Part shown: one piece after another, positions 1-5,061 of the stretch
How positions within the stretch are numbered: the first letter of the stretch is position 1
How the letters are laid out: the number at the start of each line of letters is the position of its first letter
Assembly (NCBI GenBank): GCA_013331415.1
Contig: DUGL01000063.1
Location: 1 to 5,061, forward strand
Direction of reading: 5' to 3'
Source of the DNA: Methanoregulaceae archaeon
Lineage (GTDB): Archaea > Halobacteriota > Methanomicrobia > Methanomicrobiales > Methanospirillaceae
Length of the DNA stretch: 5,061 nucleotides
Notes under the pieces: generated by a model
The model's database searches: none
Seen by the model: only the letters and a program-made list of their open reading frames with translations
What the model was told of the DNA's origin: nothing
Position numbers and translations under genes: made by a program

Positions 1-364
1 GGTGGATTATCCTGCTACAGTTCGGTCTGCCGGATGATATGCGTACGGTAAACGGGGAACGTCCGATGCGCCCAGCCTCACACGCGAGGAATACGAAAAG
101 AGGATCCTTCCCTTGCGAGAGAGTTCGGGAGCCGGAATGTGCCGCGTCCGGGATGTTGCTCGAGCCCGTGTTCACCTGTCTGTCCATCATGTTCGACTCC
201 CGATACCAGAAGGGGAAAGAATTCCGGTCTTCCGGAAATAACCCTTCACACAGCAGACTGTTCCGTGAGGGATAATCCTTCAGGATTTCACTATTATACA
301 CGTCATGCTCGGATTTAATAATTTCCCAACGACGAAGAAAGAAGAAACGGGTATGGGAACCTGA

Positions 365-411
365 TTCCGGTGGTGATGATGATATTCCGGTACTGGTGGC
401 AGGTGTACCGG
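365..411. repeat. 47-bp direct repeat, copy 1
   Basis: This copy matches 484-530 at 46 of 47 positions; the only difference is G403 versus A522. The match extends leftward to 359 and 478 with three more transitions. The unit contains a GATGATGAT stretch and an internal inverted repeat, CCGGTAC at 387-393 and GTACCGG at 405-411, around an 11-nt loop. The copies are 119 bp apart, which is not a multiple of three, so they do not share a reading frame. On the minus strand this copy is followed by a second, weaker hairpin (359-354 with 328-323) and AT-rich sequence. No function is known to me. Confidence 0.95.
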
Positions 412-453
412 ATCTGTGTAAACCAACGTGAGATACGTTCCCTGTCATCCGGT

Positions 454-485
454 AAAAAATTCAACCGGGCCAGAGAGACCCGGTT
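454..485 (-). terminator. Intrinsic-type terminator of the cdrS-ftsZ operon
   Basis: Read on the minus strand, AACCGGG (485-479) and CCCGGTT (469-463) form a perfect 7-bp GC-rich stem with a 9-nt loop. It is followed after GAA by six consecutive T residues (459-454). This is the shape of an intrinsic terminator, and oligo-T tracts are known to terminate archaeal RNA polymerase. It lies about 83 nt beyond the ftsZ stop codon, with no gene between, so it most likely ends the cdrS-ftsZ transcript. The 5' arm of the stem overlaps the edge of repeat copy 2 by two bases. Confidence 0.6.
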
Positions 486-530
486 CCGGTGGTGATGATG
501 ATATTCCGGTACTGGTGGCAGATGTACCGG
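484..530. repeat. 47-bp direct repeat, copy 2, in the ftsZ 3' untranslated region
   Basis: Second copy of the 365-411 unit with one mismatch. It keeps the internal inverted repeat, CCGGTAC at 506-512 and GTACCGG at 524-530. It lies between the ftsZ stop codon and the terminator, so it should be transcribed as part of the ftsZ 3' untranslated region and could form a hairpin just upstream of the terminator stem. Only two copies are present in this window. Confidence 0.95.
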
Positions 531-567
531 GGCAGTTATGAATCAAGGTGGCTGTGTGCTCGTTTTT

Positions 568-1725
568 TTATCCGACCCATTCCAGTAAATTACCTCCGCT
601 GGTGAAGTCACGTGCCTTGCGGTTCTTGGGCAGTTGGGGAATCTTCGGGTGCTCGGTCTTCCTGACCTGCTCTTCAAGAACTGACTTGTAGGAGACACGG
701 TTTCCTAAAATCTTATCACTCTGCACCCCTGTCATGATGGCCATGACGCGGACCTTGCCCTCCATATCGTTCCTGACACGGGCACCCCAGATGACATCTG
801 CGTGCGGGTCAAGTTCGTAGGTGAGCGAGGTTGCGATCTCTTCGGCATCCTGCAGGGTGAGGTCGCTTCCACCGGTAATGTGGATGAGACCCCCGGTTGC
901 TCCGCGATAGTCGACATCGAGCATCGGGTTGCTCAGGCATTCCCGAACAACGCTCTCAGATTTGTTCTGCTGTTTGCTCTCGCCGACCAGCATCACCGCA
1001 ACCCCTCCCTTGCTCATGATTGCCCGGACATCGGCATAGTCGATGTTGATGAGGGATGGCTCGGTGATGGTCTCGGAGATGCCCTTGACCGTCTCACCGA
1101 TCAGCTGGTCCATGACCGAGAATGCCTGCCCGAGCGGGAGGTTTGGCACAAAGTTCTTCAGCCTGTTGTTGTCGAGGACAATGACCGAGTCGGCATTGGC
1201 TGAGAGCGTCTCGAGACCCTCCTCGGCACGGATGAGCCTGGCTTTCTCTACCTGGAACGGGTAGCTGACCATGCCAACGACAATGGCGCCCTGCTCTTTT
1301 GCTATCTGGGCAACCACGGGCGCCGAACCGGTTCCTGTCCCGCCACCCATTCCGGCTGTGATGAAGACAAGGTCGGTAGATTCCAGGAGCGCTTCGAGCG
1401 TAGGCCGTGCCATCTCTGCCGCACGTTTCCCGATATCGGGGTACCCTCCCGCACCGAGACCCCTGGTGAGCGACTTTCCAATCAGGACTCTCTTGTCTGC
1501 CTGGATCATGTCCAGGTGTTGTTTGTCGGTGTTGATGGCCAGGGTCTCTGCACCGGACACACCCATGTGGTGAAGCCGGTTCACCGTGTTGTTCCCTGCA
1601 CCACCGCAGCCGATGATCATGATCCGCGGTTGTCCAATGAAATCATCATCCACACAACTCTGTGGATTTTTCATCTCTTTCTCGATCTCTGCGTTTTTAA
1701 GCGCTTCATTAATTATACTCTGCAT
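568..1725 (-). CDS. ftsZ: Cell division protein FtsZ, archaeal FtsZ2 type
   Basis: A 385-residue tubulin-family GTPase that polymerises at mid-cell into the division ring. Seen: GCGGAGNN at 39-46 (nucleotide-binding loop), the tubulin signature GGGTGTG at 127-133, DNNRL at 185-189, and the T7-loop residues N227, D229 and D232 needed to hydrolyse GTP across the subunit interface. The C-terminal tubulin domain ends near EGKVRVMAIMTGVQ (322-335), followed by a basic, Pro-containing linker and a short hydrophobic end, NLLEWVG. The pattern DDFxGxPRI, AINTDKQHL and AGMGGGTG, plus a cdrS neighbour, points to FtsZ2 rather than FtsZ1; in haloarchaea FtsZ2 drives constriction. The start is fixed by a strong Shine-Dalgarno. 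It is the second gene of the operon, 11 nt after cdrS. All catalytic motifs are intact. Family is near certain; the FtsZ2 assignment is from remembered sequence patterns. Confidence 0.97.
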   Translation of the reverse strand: MQSIINEALKNAEIEKEMKNPQSCVDDDFIGQPRIMIIGCGGAGNNTVNRLHHMGVSGAETLAINTDKQHLDMIQADKRVLIGKSLTRGLGAGGYPDIGKRAAEMARPTLEALLESTDLVFITAGMGGGTGTGSAPVVAQIAKEQGAIVVGMVSYPFQVEKARLIRAEEGLETLSANADSVIVLDNNRLKNFVPNLPLGQAFSVMDQLIGETVKGISETITEPSLINIDYADVRAIMSKGGVAVMLVGESKQQNKSESVVRECLSNPMLDVDYRGATGGLIHITGGSDLTLQDAEEIATSLTYELDPHADVIWGARVRNDMEGKVRVMAIMTGVQSDKILGNRVSYKSVLEEQVRKTEHPKIPQLPKNRKARDFTSGGNLLEWVG

Positions 1726-1730
1726 TTCTG

Positions 1731-1738
1731 ACCCTCCT
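1731..1738 (-). promoter_or_regulatory. Shine-Dalgarno of ftsZ, overlapping the cdrS stop codon
   Basis: The minus strand reads AGGAGGGT five bases before the ftsZ ATG, a near-perfect match to the archaeal anti-Shine-Dalgarno. Its first bases are the last two of the cdrS TAG stop (1739-1737). A ribosome terminating on cdrS would therefore sit on the ftsZ initiation site, which suggests translational coupling. It also decides the ftsZ start. Confidence 0.85.
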
Positions 1739-1913
1739 AAACCTTGAATGAAACCTGGTCACTCTCCCTGAGAACACGGGCCGCTCGTTTCTCGATAAGT
1801 TGTCGGACAGCATCCCGCACGGCTTCAGAGACGGTTGGAAACTCCCCCGCTTCCACCATCTGCTGAAGCATCTCGATCTGCTGGTCGGGAAGCCTGAGCG
1901 TGATTCTCTGCAT
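1737..1913 (-). CDS. cdrS: Ribbon-helix-helix transcriptional regulator, CdrS-like
   Basis: A 58-residue protein that is essentially one ribbon-helix-helix (CopG/Arc type) DNA-binding domain. Seen: a beta strand QRITLRL (2-8) whose alternating R3, T5 and R7 would enter the DNA major groove as an antiparallel sheet in the dimer. Helix A is at about 10-24, followed by the turn EFPTVSEA (24-31), and helix B runs to about 43. A charged tail ends SFKV. The start ATG (1913-1911) is preceded by AAGGGGA about six bases upstream. It lies directly ahead of ftsZ. In Halobacterium and Haloferax the short regulator CdrS is encoded next to ftsZ2 and controls cell division genes; size, fold and position match. 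The CdrS name rests on that similarity and context. It probably also represses its own operon through the 11-bp array upstream (inference). Confidence 0.92.
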   Translation of the reverse strand: MQRITLRLPDQQIEMLQQMVEAGEFPTVSEAVRDAVRQLIEKRAARVLRESDQVSFKV

Positions 1914-1920
1914 GTTTGTG

Positions 1921-1927
1921 TCCCCTT
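1921..1927 (-). promoter_or_regulatory. Shine-Dalgarno of cdrS
   Basis: The minus strand reads AAGGGGA, ending seven bases before the cdrS ATG. It is a moderate match to the archaeal Shine-Dalgarno and supports the chosen start. Confidence 0.55.
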
Positions 1928-1933
1928 ATATGA

Positions 1934-1988
1934 CAATTGTCAGACATTTGTCTGCCATTTGTCAGTCATTGAGCTACCATTTGTCTGA
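1934..1988. promoter_or_regulatory. Tandem 11-bp operator-like array upstream of cdrS-ftsZ
   Basis: Five consecutive 11-bp units are in exact register: CAATTGTCAGA (1934), CATTTGTCTGC (1945), CATTTGTCAGT (1956), CATTGAGCTAC (1967, degenerate) and CATTTGTCTGA (1978). The half-site is TTGTC with its complement GACAA. The first sites are inverted repeats: TGACA-AT-TGTCA at 1931-1942 (a perfect 12-bp palindrome) and CAGACA-TT-TGTCTG at 1941-1954. Their centres are 11 bp apart, and later units keep the right arm better than the left. Eleven bases is about one helical turn, so dimers could line up on one face of the DNA, as known for ribbon-helix-helix repressors on tandem operators. The array sits between the TATA element and cdrS, about +11 to +65 from the start site predicted from the TATA position. 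This suits repression of cdrS-ftsZ by CdrS. The binding protein is inferred. Confidence 0.8.
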
Positions 1989-2020
1989 CTTAAGCAGATG
2001 AATCCTACTTCAACACAATA

Positions 2021-2036
2021 GTATATATACTTTTGC
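2021..2036. promoter_or_regulatory. Symmetric TATA element of the divergent promoter
   Basis: GTATATATAC (2021-2030) is a perfect palindrome and a good archaeal TATA box. On the minus strand it is preceded by GCAAAA (2036-2031), which fits the BRE consensus RNWAAW, so the stronger reading is leftward. That would place the cdrS-ftsZ transcription start near 1998, with a leader of about 85 nt containing the operator array. Read rightward, the same box would start transcription near 2051, suitable for cobD. The rightward BRE match is poorer. Start sites are estimated from typical TATA spacing. Confidence 0.65.
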
Positions 2037-2107
2037 CTTTCTCTGCTAAAACCTATCTGCATACCTTAATGGTCCCCTGCTCCCATTTTTCTGAAGATAC
2101 TGTGCTG

Positions 2108-3091
2108 ATGCAGGATAACCCGGAAAAAGTGGTACATGGCGGCGTGATCAAGCAGCTCCGCGAATCGACCGGTCTTCAGGTCATCGACTTCAGTGCAAAC
2201 CTGAATCCCTGGCCTCCTGCAGTACCCATCGAGTTCTCCCTCAAGGAGGCATCGTACTATCCCGATGACCAGTACTTCCTGCTCAAAGAGTCGATAGCAC
2301 AGGTTTGCAACCGTCCGGTCGATGAGATCGCGGTAGGGAATGGATCGATCGAGCTCATCAGGGTCTTCTGCCTGGCAACGCTCGCTCCCGGACAGGGTAT
2401 CAGGATCGATACACCGACATTCGGGGAATACGCATTCTCGGCCCGTCTTGCCGGTGCGGTGGAGGCCCGGGCAGGGGAGCGGGCGCGGGTTGCTTTTGTC
2501 TGCAATCCCAATAACCCGACCGGGGAGATCCAGTCCCGTGGCAGGATCCTTTCCCGTCTCTGTGGGAGTGACCTGCTCTTTGTGGACGAGGCGTTCATCG
2601 AGCTCTCTGACCCACGCCAGAGTGTTGCAGATGTCAGGGATCCTGCGCTCTTTGTCTGCAGATCGCTCACCAAGAGCTTTGCGATTCCCGGTCTCCGGTT
2701 CGGGTATGCGTTTGGAGATCCCGATCTCATAGCACGAATTGAGACTATCCGCCCGCCATGGAGTGTGAACACCTTTGCCGAGCAGTATGCGATCAAGGCA
2801 TTCCGGTCCTATGACCTCCTCCGGGAATCCCGGGTCCGGATCGCCGCCGAACGGGAATGGCTCACGGCTGCGCTGCGGGATTTTCCCGTGACAATACATC
2901 CATCATCGGTCAATTTCCTCCTCCTGACCTTCCCCGGAGACGTGACCAGGCTCTGCAATGACCTGCTTGCCGAGGGTGTCCTGGTCCGCGACTGCCATTC
3001 GTTCGGACTCCCGGACAGCATCAGGATAGCAGTCCGTACACGGGATGAGAACCGGCAGCTCCTGGAGGCGATGCGCCGGTGCGTGCACTGA
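2108..3091 (+). CDS. cobD: L-threonine-O-3-phosphate decarboxylase (CobD), PLP-dependent
   Basis: A cytosolic fold-type I PLP enzyme that decarboxylates L-threonine phosphate to (R)-1-amino-2-propanol phosphate, the linker between corrin ring and nucleotide loop in cobamides. Seen in the 327-residue form: the CobD-like start VHGG (9-12) and DFSANLNP (27-34), GNGSIELI (77-84), CNPNNPTG (132-139, N136 contacting PLP), VDEAF (159-163, D160 pairing with the PLP nitrogen), SLTKSF (186-191, K189 the Schiff-base lysine), GLRFGY (195-200) and IRIAVR (305-310, R310 for substrate carboxylate or phosphate). Histidinol-phosphate aminotransferase (HisC) is the close paralogue, but the HGG start and the overlapping cobY favour CobD. 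The start is uncertain: ATG 2108 best fits the family, but in-frame ATG 2069 and GTG 2102 exist and none has a clear Shine-Dalgarno. It overlaps cobY by 13 nt. Confidence 0.9.
   Translation: MQDNPEKVVHGGVIKQLRESTGLQVIDFSANLNPWPPAVPIEFSLKEASYYPDDQYFLLKESIAQVCNRPVDEIAVGNGSIELIRVFCLATLAPGQGIRIDTPTFGEYAFSARLAGAVEARAGERARVAFVCNPNNPTGEIQSRGRILSRLCGSDLLFVDEAFIELSDPRQSVADVRDPALFVCRSLTKSFAIPGLRFGYAFGDPDLIARIETIRPPWSVNTFAEQYAIKAFRSYDLLRESRVRIAAEREWLTAALRDFPVTIHPSSVNFLLLTFPGDVTRLCNDLLAEGVLVRDCHSFGLPDSIRIAVRTRDENRQLLEAMRRCVH
3064..3068 (+). promoter_or_regulatory. Shine-Dalgarno of cobY inside the end of cobD
   Basis: GGAGG lies ten bases before GTG 3079 and within the cobD coding sequence. It supports a GTG start that overlaps the cobD stop and implies co-translation of the two genes. 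Confidence 0.7.
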
Positions 3092-3681
3092 TCCTTGCAG
3101 GTGGGTCCGGGACCAGGCTCGAGCTCGGGGAGAAACCCCTTGTCCTTGTCAGGGACCGGCCTATGATCGAGTATGTCATCGATGCGTTCTCGGCTTCCGG
3201 TCACGATGTCATCGTGGTACTATCAGGAAAAACCCCGTACACGCATAACTGGTGTCGTGCCAGGGGTATCACGCACCTGACGGCTTCCGGGACAGGGTAC
3301 ATCGAGGATATAGCCGAGGCAGCTGGCATCCTTGAAGAAGAAGGGCCATTCTTCACCTGTGTTGCCGATCTCCCCTGCTTACATCCTCAGATCATCAGGG
3401 AGATAGAACTTCGGTACCGGGCGTCAGGCAAAGAAGCCTGTTCAGTCTGGTTTCCCCGGGACCTGGCCAGCGCGACAGGTTGCCGCACCCCGTATACCGG
3501 GGATGTCTGCGGGATCCCGGCCTGCCCCGCAGGGATCAACATCCTGCGGGGTGACCTGATCGCGAGGTCTCAGGATGAACTCCGGATCCTCCTGCATGAG
3601 AAAAGCCTCGTCTTCAATATCAACACCCGGGAGGAACTGGCGCTCCTTCGTTCAATCACGAACGGGGATCCTCAAAAATGA
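3079..3681 (+). CDS. cobY: GTP:adenosylcobinamide-phosphate guanylyltransferase (CobY)
   Basis: A 200-residue archaeal nucleotidyltransferase that transfers GMP from GTP to adenosylcobinamide phosphate, giving adenosylcobinamide-GDP, the form that accepts the lower-ligand base. It is the archaeal non-orthologous replacement of bacterial CobU and has no kinase domain. Seen: the nucleotide-binding LAGGSGTR (6-13) with EKP (18-20), GTGYIEDI (71-78), the metal-site-type ADLP (96-99), PAGIN (150-154) and FNINT (179-183). This order and length agree with what I remember of the roughly 196-residue Methanocaldococcus jannaschii CobY. It starts at GTG 3079, 13 nt inside cobD, with GGAGG upstream. The overlap makes a cobD-cobY unit: the CobD product is built into the CobY substrate by CbiB, which is not in this window. 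A MobA-like enzyme is the main alternative, but GYIED and FNINT favour CobY. Confidence 0.93.
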   Translation: MRALILAGGSGTRLELGEKPLVLVRDRPMIEYVIDAFSASGHDVIVVLSGKTPYTHNWCRARGITHLTASGTGYIEDIAEAAGILEEEGPFFTCVADLPCLHPQIIREIELRYRASGKEACSVWFPRDLASATGCRTPYTGDVCGIPACPAGINILRGDLIARSQDELRILLHEKSLVFNINTREELALLRSITNGDPQK

Positions 3682-3706
3682 CCCTGCATACCCCCGTCCA
3701 GACCTG

Positions 3707-3711
3707 TTTTT
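3707..3711 (+). terminator. Possible oligo-T terminator after cobY
   Basis: A run of five T residues 26 nt after the cobY stop codon. Short oligo-T tracts can terminate archaeal transcription, and a new promoter-like element follows at once. No good hairpin precedes it, so support is weak. Confidence 0.25.
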
Positions 3712-3723
3712 CCTGAAAACGCA

Positions 3724-3733
3724 GAAATTATTT
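3724..3733 (+). promoter_or_regulatory. TATA-like promoter element of the TIGR00300 gene
   Basis: GAAATTATTTA (3723-3733) is an AT-rich island in GC-rich surroundings, centred about 32 bases before ATG 3761. Typical archaeal spacing from TATA to start site would put transcription initiation at about 3755-3761, on or just before the ATG. No Shine-Dalgarno precedes that ATG, so the mRNA may be leaderless. This is inferred from spacing only. Confidence 0.45.
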
Positions 3734-3760
3734 ACCCTATCATCACCGAACGTACGATAT

Positions 3761-5053
3761 ATGCAGGTCTTCCGTGAAGTCGATCTCAAGGGGCACATCA
3801 TCGACTCGGGTATCATGACAAAAGTCTTTGATCGTATCATGGACAAGGGGGGCAACTTCGAGATTATCGTCTTTGAAGTCGGGAAGCGGAAGACAGACCC
3901 CAGCTATGCACGCCTGAAAGTCAATGCAGATGACGAGGAACAGCTTGCCGCCATCCTCTCGGAGATTCACCGGTTCGGGGCACACCTGCTCGAGGAGAAA
4001 GAGATCACCATAAAACCAGCTGAAGGGGACCGGATCGTGCCCAAAGGGTTCTACTCTACCACCCATCACAAGACCTCGGTCAAGTACCGGGGCCGCTGGA
4101 TCCTGGTGGATCGTATCGAGATGGACTGCTCAATCGTCGTCTATCCCGATGGAGGATCTGCGCTCTGCACGCCGCTTTCCAAGCTGAAGAAAGGCGATCT
4201 GGTGGTGGTTGGTGAAGAGGGCGTCCGTGTTGAGCCCCCTGAACGCCCCCGCCAGGTCTCGCACTTCGAGTTCATGCACGGGACCGTCTCACCCGAGCGT
4301 CCGAGCGAGACGATCATTGCCAGGGTTGCTGCCGAGATGATCGCCCTCAAGCGGAGCGGGGGGAAAATCGGCCTTGTTGGAGGCCCGGCCATCATCCATA
4401 CCGGGGCCGCCCGTGCCCTTGCTGCAATAATCAGGCGGGGTTACATCGATGTGCTCTTTGCCGGCAACGCACTCGCTACCCACGATATCGAGTATAACCT
4501 GTACGGGACCTCGCTTGGTATGGACCTCTGCACGGGAAAACCAGTCACCGGCGGACATAAAAACCATCTCTATGCAATCTCTGAGGTGATGCGATCCGGC
4601 TCGATCAGGAAGGCAGTGGAGGATGGCGTGATTACGGGGGGAATCATGTACGAATGCGTCAGGGGCAACATCCCCTTCCTCCTCGCCGGATCTATTCGTG
4701 ACGATGGACCGCTCCCTGATGTTATGACCGATGCCGTGGTTGCGCAGGACCAGATTCGGGAGCATGTCCAGGACTGTGGGATGGTCCTGATGATCGCAAC
4801 CCTCCTCCATTCCGTCGCGGTCGGCAACTGCCTTCCGTCCTCGGTCAAGACCATCTGCGTGGATATCAACCCCTCATCCCTGACCAAGCTGATGGACCGG
4901 GGAACAATGCAGGCAATCGGCGTTGTCAGCGATGCTGGCACGTTCCTCCCGCTCCTTGAAAAACAGCTCGACCTCCAGAGCGGGGCCGATCTCATCTGTG
5001 ATATACCCGGAGAACCGCTTCCGGGAAGCGAGCGCCGCACTTCCGCTCCCTGA
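3761..5053 (+). CDS. TIGR00300 (LOR/SDH domain) family protein, probable archaeal ornithine cyclodeaminase
   Basis: A 430-residue protein of the archaeal TIGR00300 family. Its methanogen members and the C-terminal part of cyanobacterial AgrE/ArgZ are reported as NAD-dependent ornithine cyclodeaminases, giving L-proline and ammonia. This fits the known cyclisation of ornithine to proline in methanogens that lack the glutamate route. Seen: an N-terminal LOR/SDH domain at about 1-115, with FREVDLKGHIIDSG (4-17) and PKGFYSTTHHKT (94-105). A linker follows, then a C-terminal Rossmann-like part with GLVGGPAIIHTGA (204-216), FAGNALATHDIEYNLYGTSL (233-252), GGHKNHLYAISEV (264-276) and AGSIRDDGPLPDV (309-321). 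ATG 3761 begins the conserved MQVFREVDLKG. The frame is open back to 3575, but that part overlaps cobY and is not conserved-looking. It is unrelated to the bacterial mu-crystallin-type cyclodeaminase. Family is confident; substrate is by homology. Confidence 0.88.
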   Translation: MQVFREVDLKGHIIDSGIMTKVFDRIMDKGGNFEIIVFEVGKRKTDPSYARLKVNADDEEQLAAILSEIHRFGAHLLEEKEITIKPAEGDRIVPKGFYSTTHHKTSVKYRGRWILVDRIEMDCSIVVYPDGGSALCTPLSKLKKGDLVVVGEEGVRVEPPERPRQVSHFEFMHGTVSPERPSETIIARVAAEMIALKRSGGKIGLVGGPAIIHTGAARALAAIIRRGYIDVLFAGNALATHDIEYNLYGTSLGMDLCTGKPVTGGHKNHLYAISEVMRSGSIRKAVEDGVITGGIMYECVRGNIPFLLAGSIRDDGPLPDVMTDAVVAQDQIREHVQDCGMVLMIATLLHSVAVGNCLPSSVKTICVDINPSSLTKLMDRGTMQAIGVVSDAGTFLPLLEKQLDLQSGADLICDIPGEPLPGSERRTSAP

Positions 5054-5061
5054 AAAACAGC

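Larger units (their letters stand above)
1..567. other. Region without a supportable gene, downstream of ftsZ
   Basis: No recognisable gene lies here. The supportable contents are a minus-strand terminator (454-485) and a pair of 47-bp direct repeats, annotated separately. Two reading frames are open. A plus-strand frame runs from base 3 to 275. A minus-strand frame starts at ATG 446-448 and has no stop down to base 1 (149 codons, so it would be partial). Neither has a Shine-Dalgarno, and neither product resembles a family I know. The minus-strand product is rich in Ser, Pro and Arg and starts just past the ftsZ terminator. Two further short inverted repeats are visible: 425-429 with 435-439, and 323-328 with 354-359. 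The region may be intergenic sequence or the remains of a decayed gene. Confidence 0.6.

Noticed and set aside
39..275. 78-codon plus-strand open frame near the left edge
   Set aside because: No Shine-Dalgarno, unusual Arg/Ser/Cys-rich composition and no recognisable family. The same bases are also open on the minus strand, so coding evidence is absent for both.
361..381. Box C/D guide RNA (CTGA followed by GTGATGA)
   Set aside because: The boxes are in the wrong order and spacing for a full C-D'-C'-D set, and copy 2 lacks the CTGA. The match comes from the GATGATGAT run.
365..530. CRISPR array
   Set aside because: Only two copies with a 72-bp gap and no third repeat; the unit is too long and has no neighbouring cas genes.
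563..569. Run of seven T residues on the plus strand as a terminator
   Set aside because: No plus-strand gene upstream that would need it; it overlaps the ftsZ stop codon and is better explained as the Lys-rich-looking sequence just past the ftsZ end.
445..570. Stop-codon readthrough extending FtsZ
   Set aside because: The stop is TAA, not the TAG that pyrrolysine-using methanogens decode, and an intrinsic terminator lies within the extension.
2031..2107. Cobalamin riboswitch ahead of cobD
   Set aside because: The leader from the predicted start is under 60 nt, far too short, and no B12-box-like sequence is seen.
2066..2899. 277-codon minus-strand open frame opposite cobD
   Set aside because: It is antisense to a gene with all CobD motifs intact, and its product resembles no family; a shadow of the high-GC coding strand.
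5016..5030. CGCTTCC-G-GGAAGCG inverted repeat near the end of the last gene
   Set aside because: It lies inside the coding sequence, the one-base loop would force several pairs open, and no T tract follows.

Overview
The window looks like part of a methanogenic euryarchaeon, most likely Methanomicrobiales (inferred from gene content and style, not from a search). It has an archaeal FtsZ2-type tubulin preceded by a ribbon-helix-helix regulator, an archaeal CobY-type cobamide nucleotidyltransferase, and an archaeal ornithine cyclodeaminase-type (TIGR00300) protein. It also has archaeal TATA/BRE-like promoter elements and GC-rich codon third positions.

Layout. Bases 1-567 hold no gene I can support. 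They contain an intrinsic-type terminator for the leftward operon (454-485), flanked by two near-identical 47-bp direct repeats (365-411 and 484-530). An unrecognised minus-strand reading frame runs off the left edge. Bases 568-1913, minus strand, are a two-gene operon of cdrS (58 codons) then ftsZ2, with the ftsZ Shine-Dalgarno overlapping the cdrS stop codon. Bases 1914-2107 are a divergent control region. It has a symmetric TATA element (2021-2030) and, between it and cdrS, a tandem array of five 11-bp units (1934-1988) that looks like an operator for the ribbon-helix-helix protein. Bases 2108-3681, plus strand, hold two overlapping cobamide (vitamin B12) genes, cobD and cobY. Bases 3761-5053, plus strand, hold the TIGR00300 protein, preceded by its own TATA-like element and no Shine-Dalgarno.

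How the genes fit together. CdrS and FtsZ2 form a cell-division regulatory unit known from haloarchaea; here the 11-bp operator-like array suggests that CdrS represses its own operon. CobD makes aminopropanol phosphate from threonine phosphate. CobY activates the resulting adenosylcobinamide phosphate with GTP, so the pair covers two steps of nucleotide-loop assembly, needed by methanogens for cobamide-dependent methyl transfer. The last gene probably converts ornithine to proline and appears to be transcribed separately.

The main item of interest is the operator array in front of cdrS-ftsZ2, followed by the repeat-plus-terminator structure behind ftsZ2.
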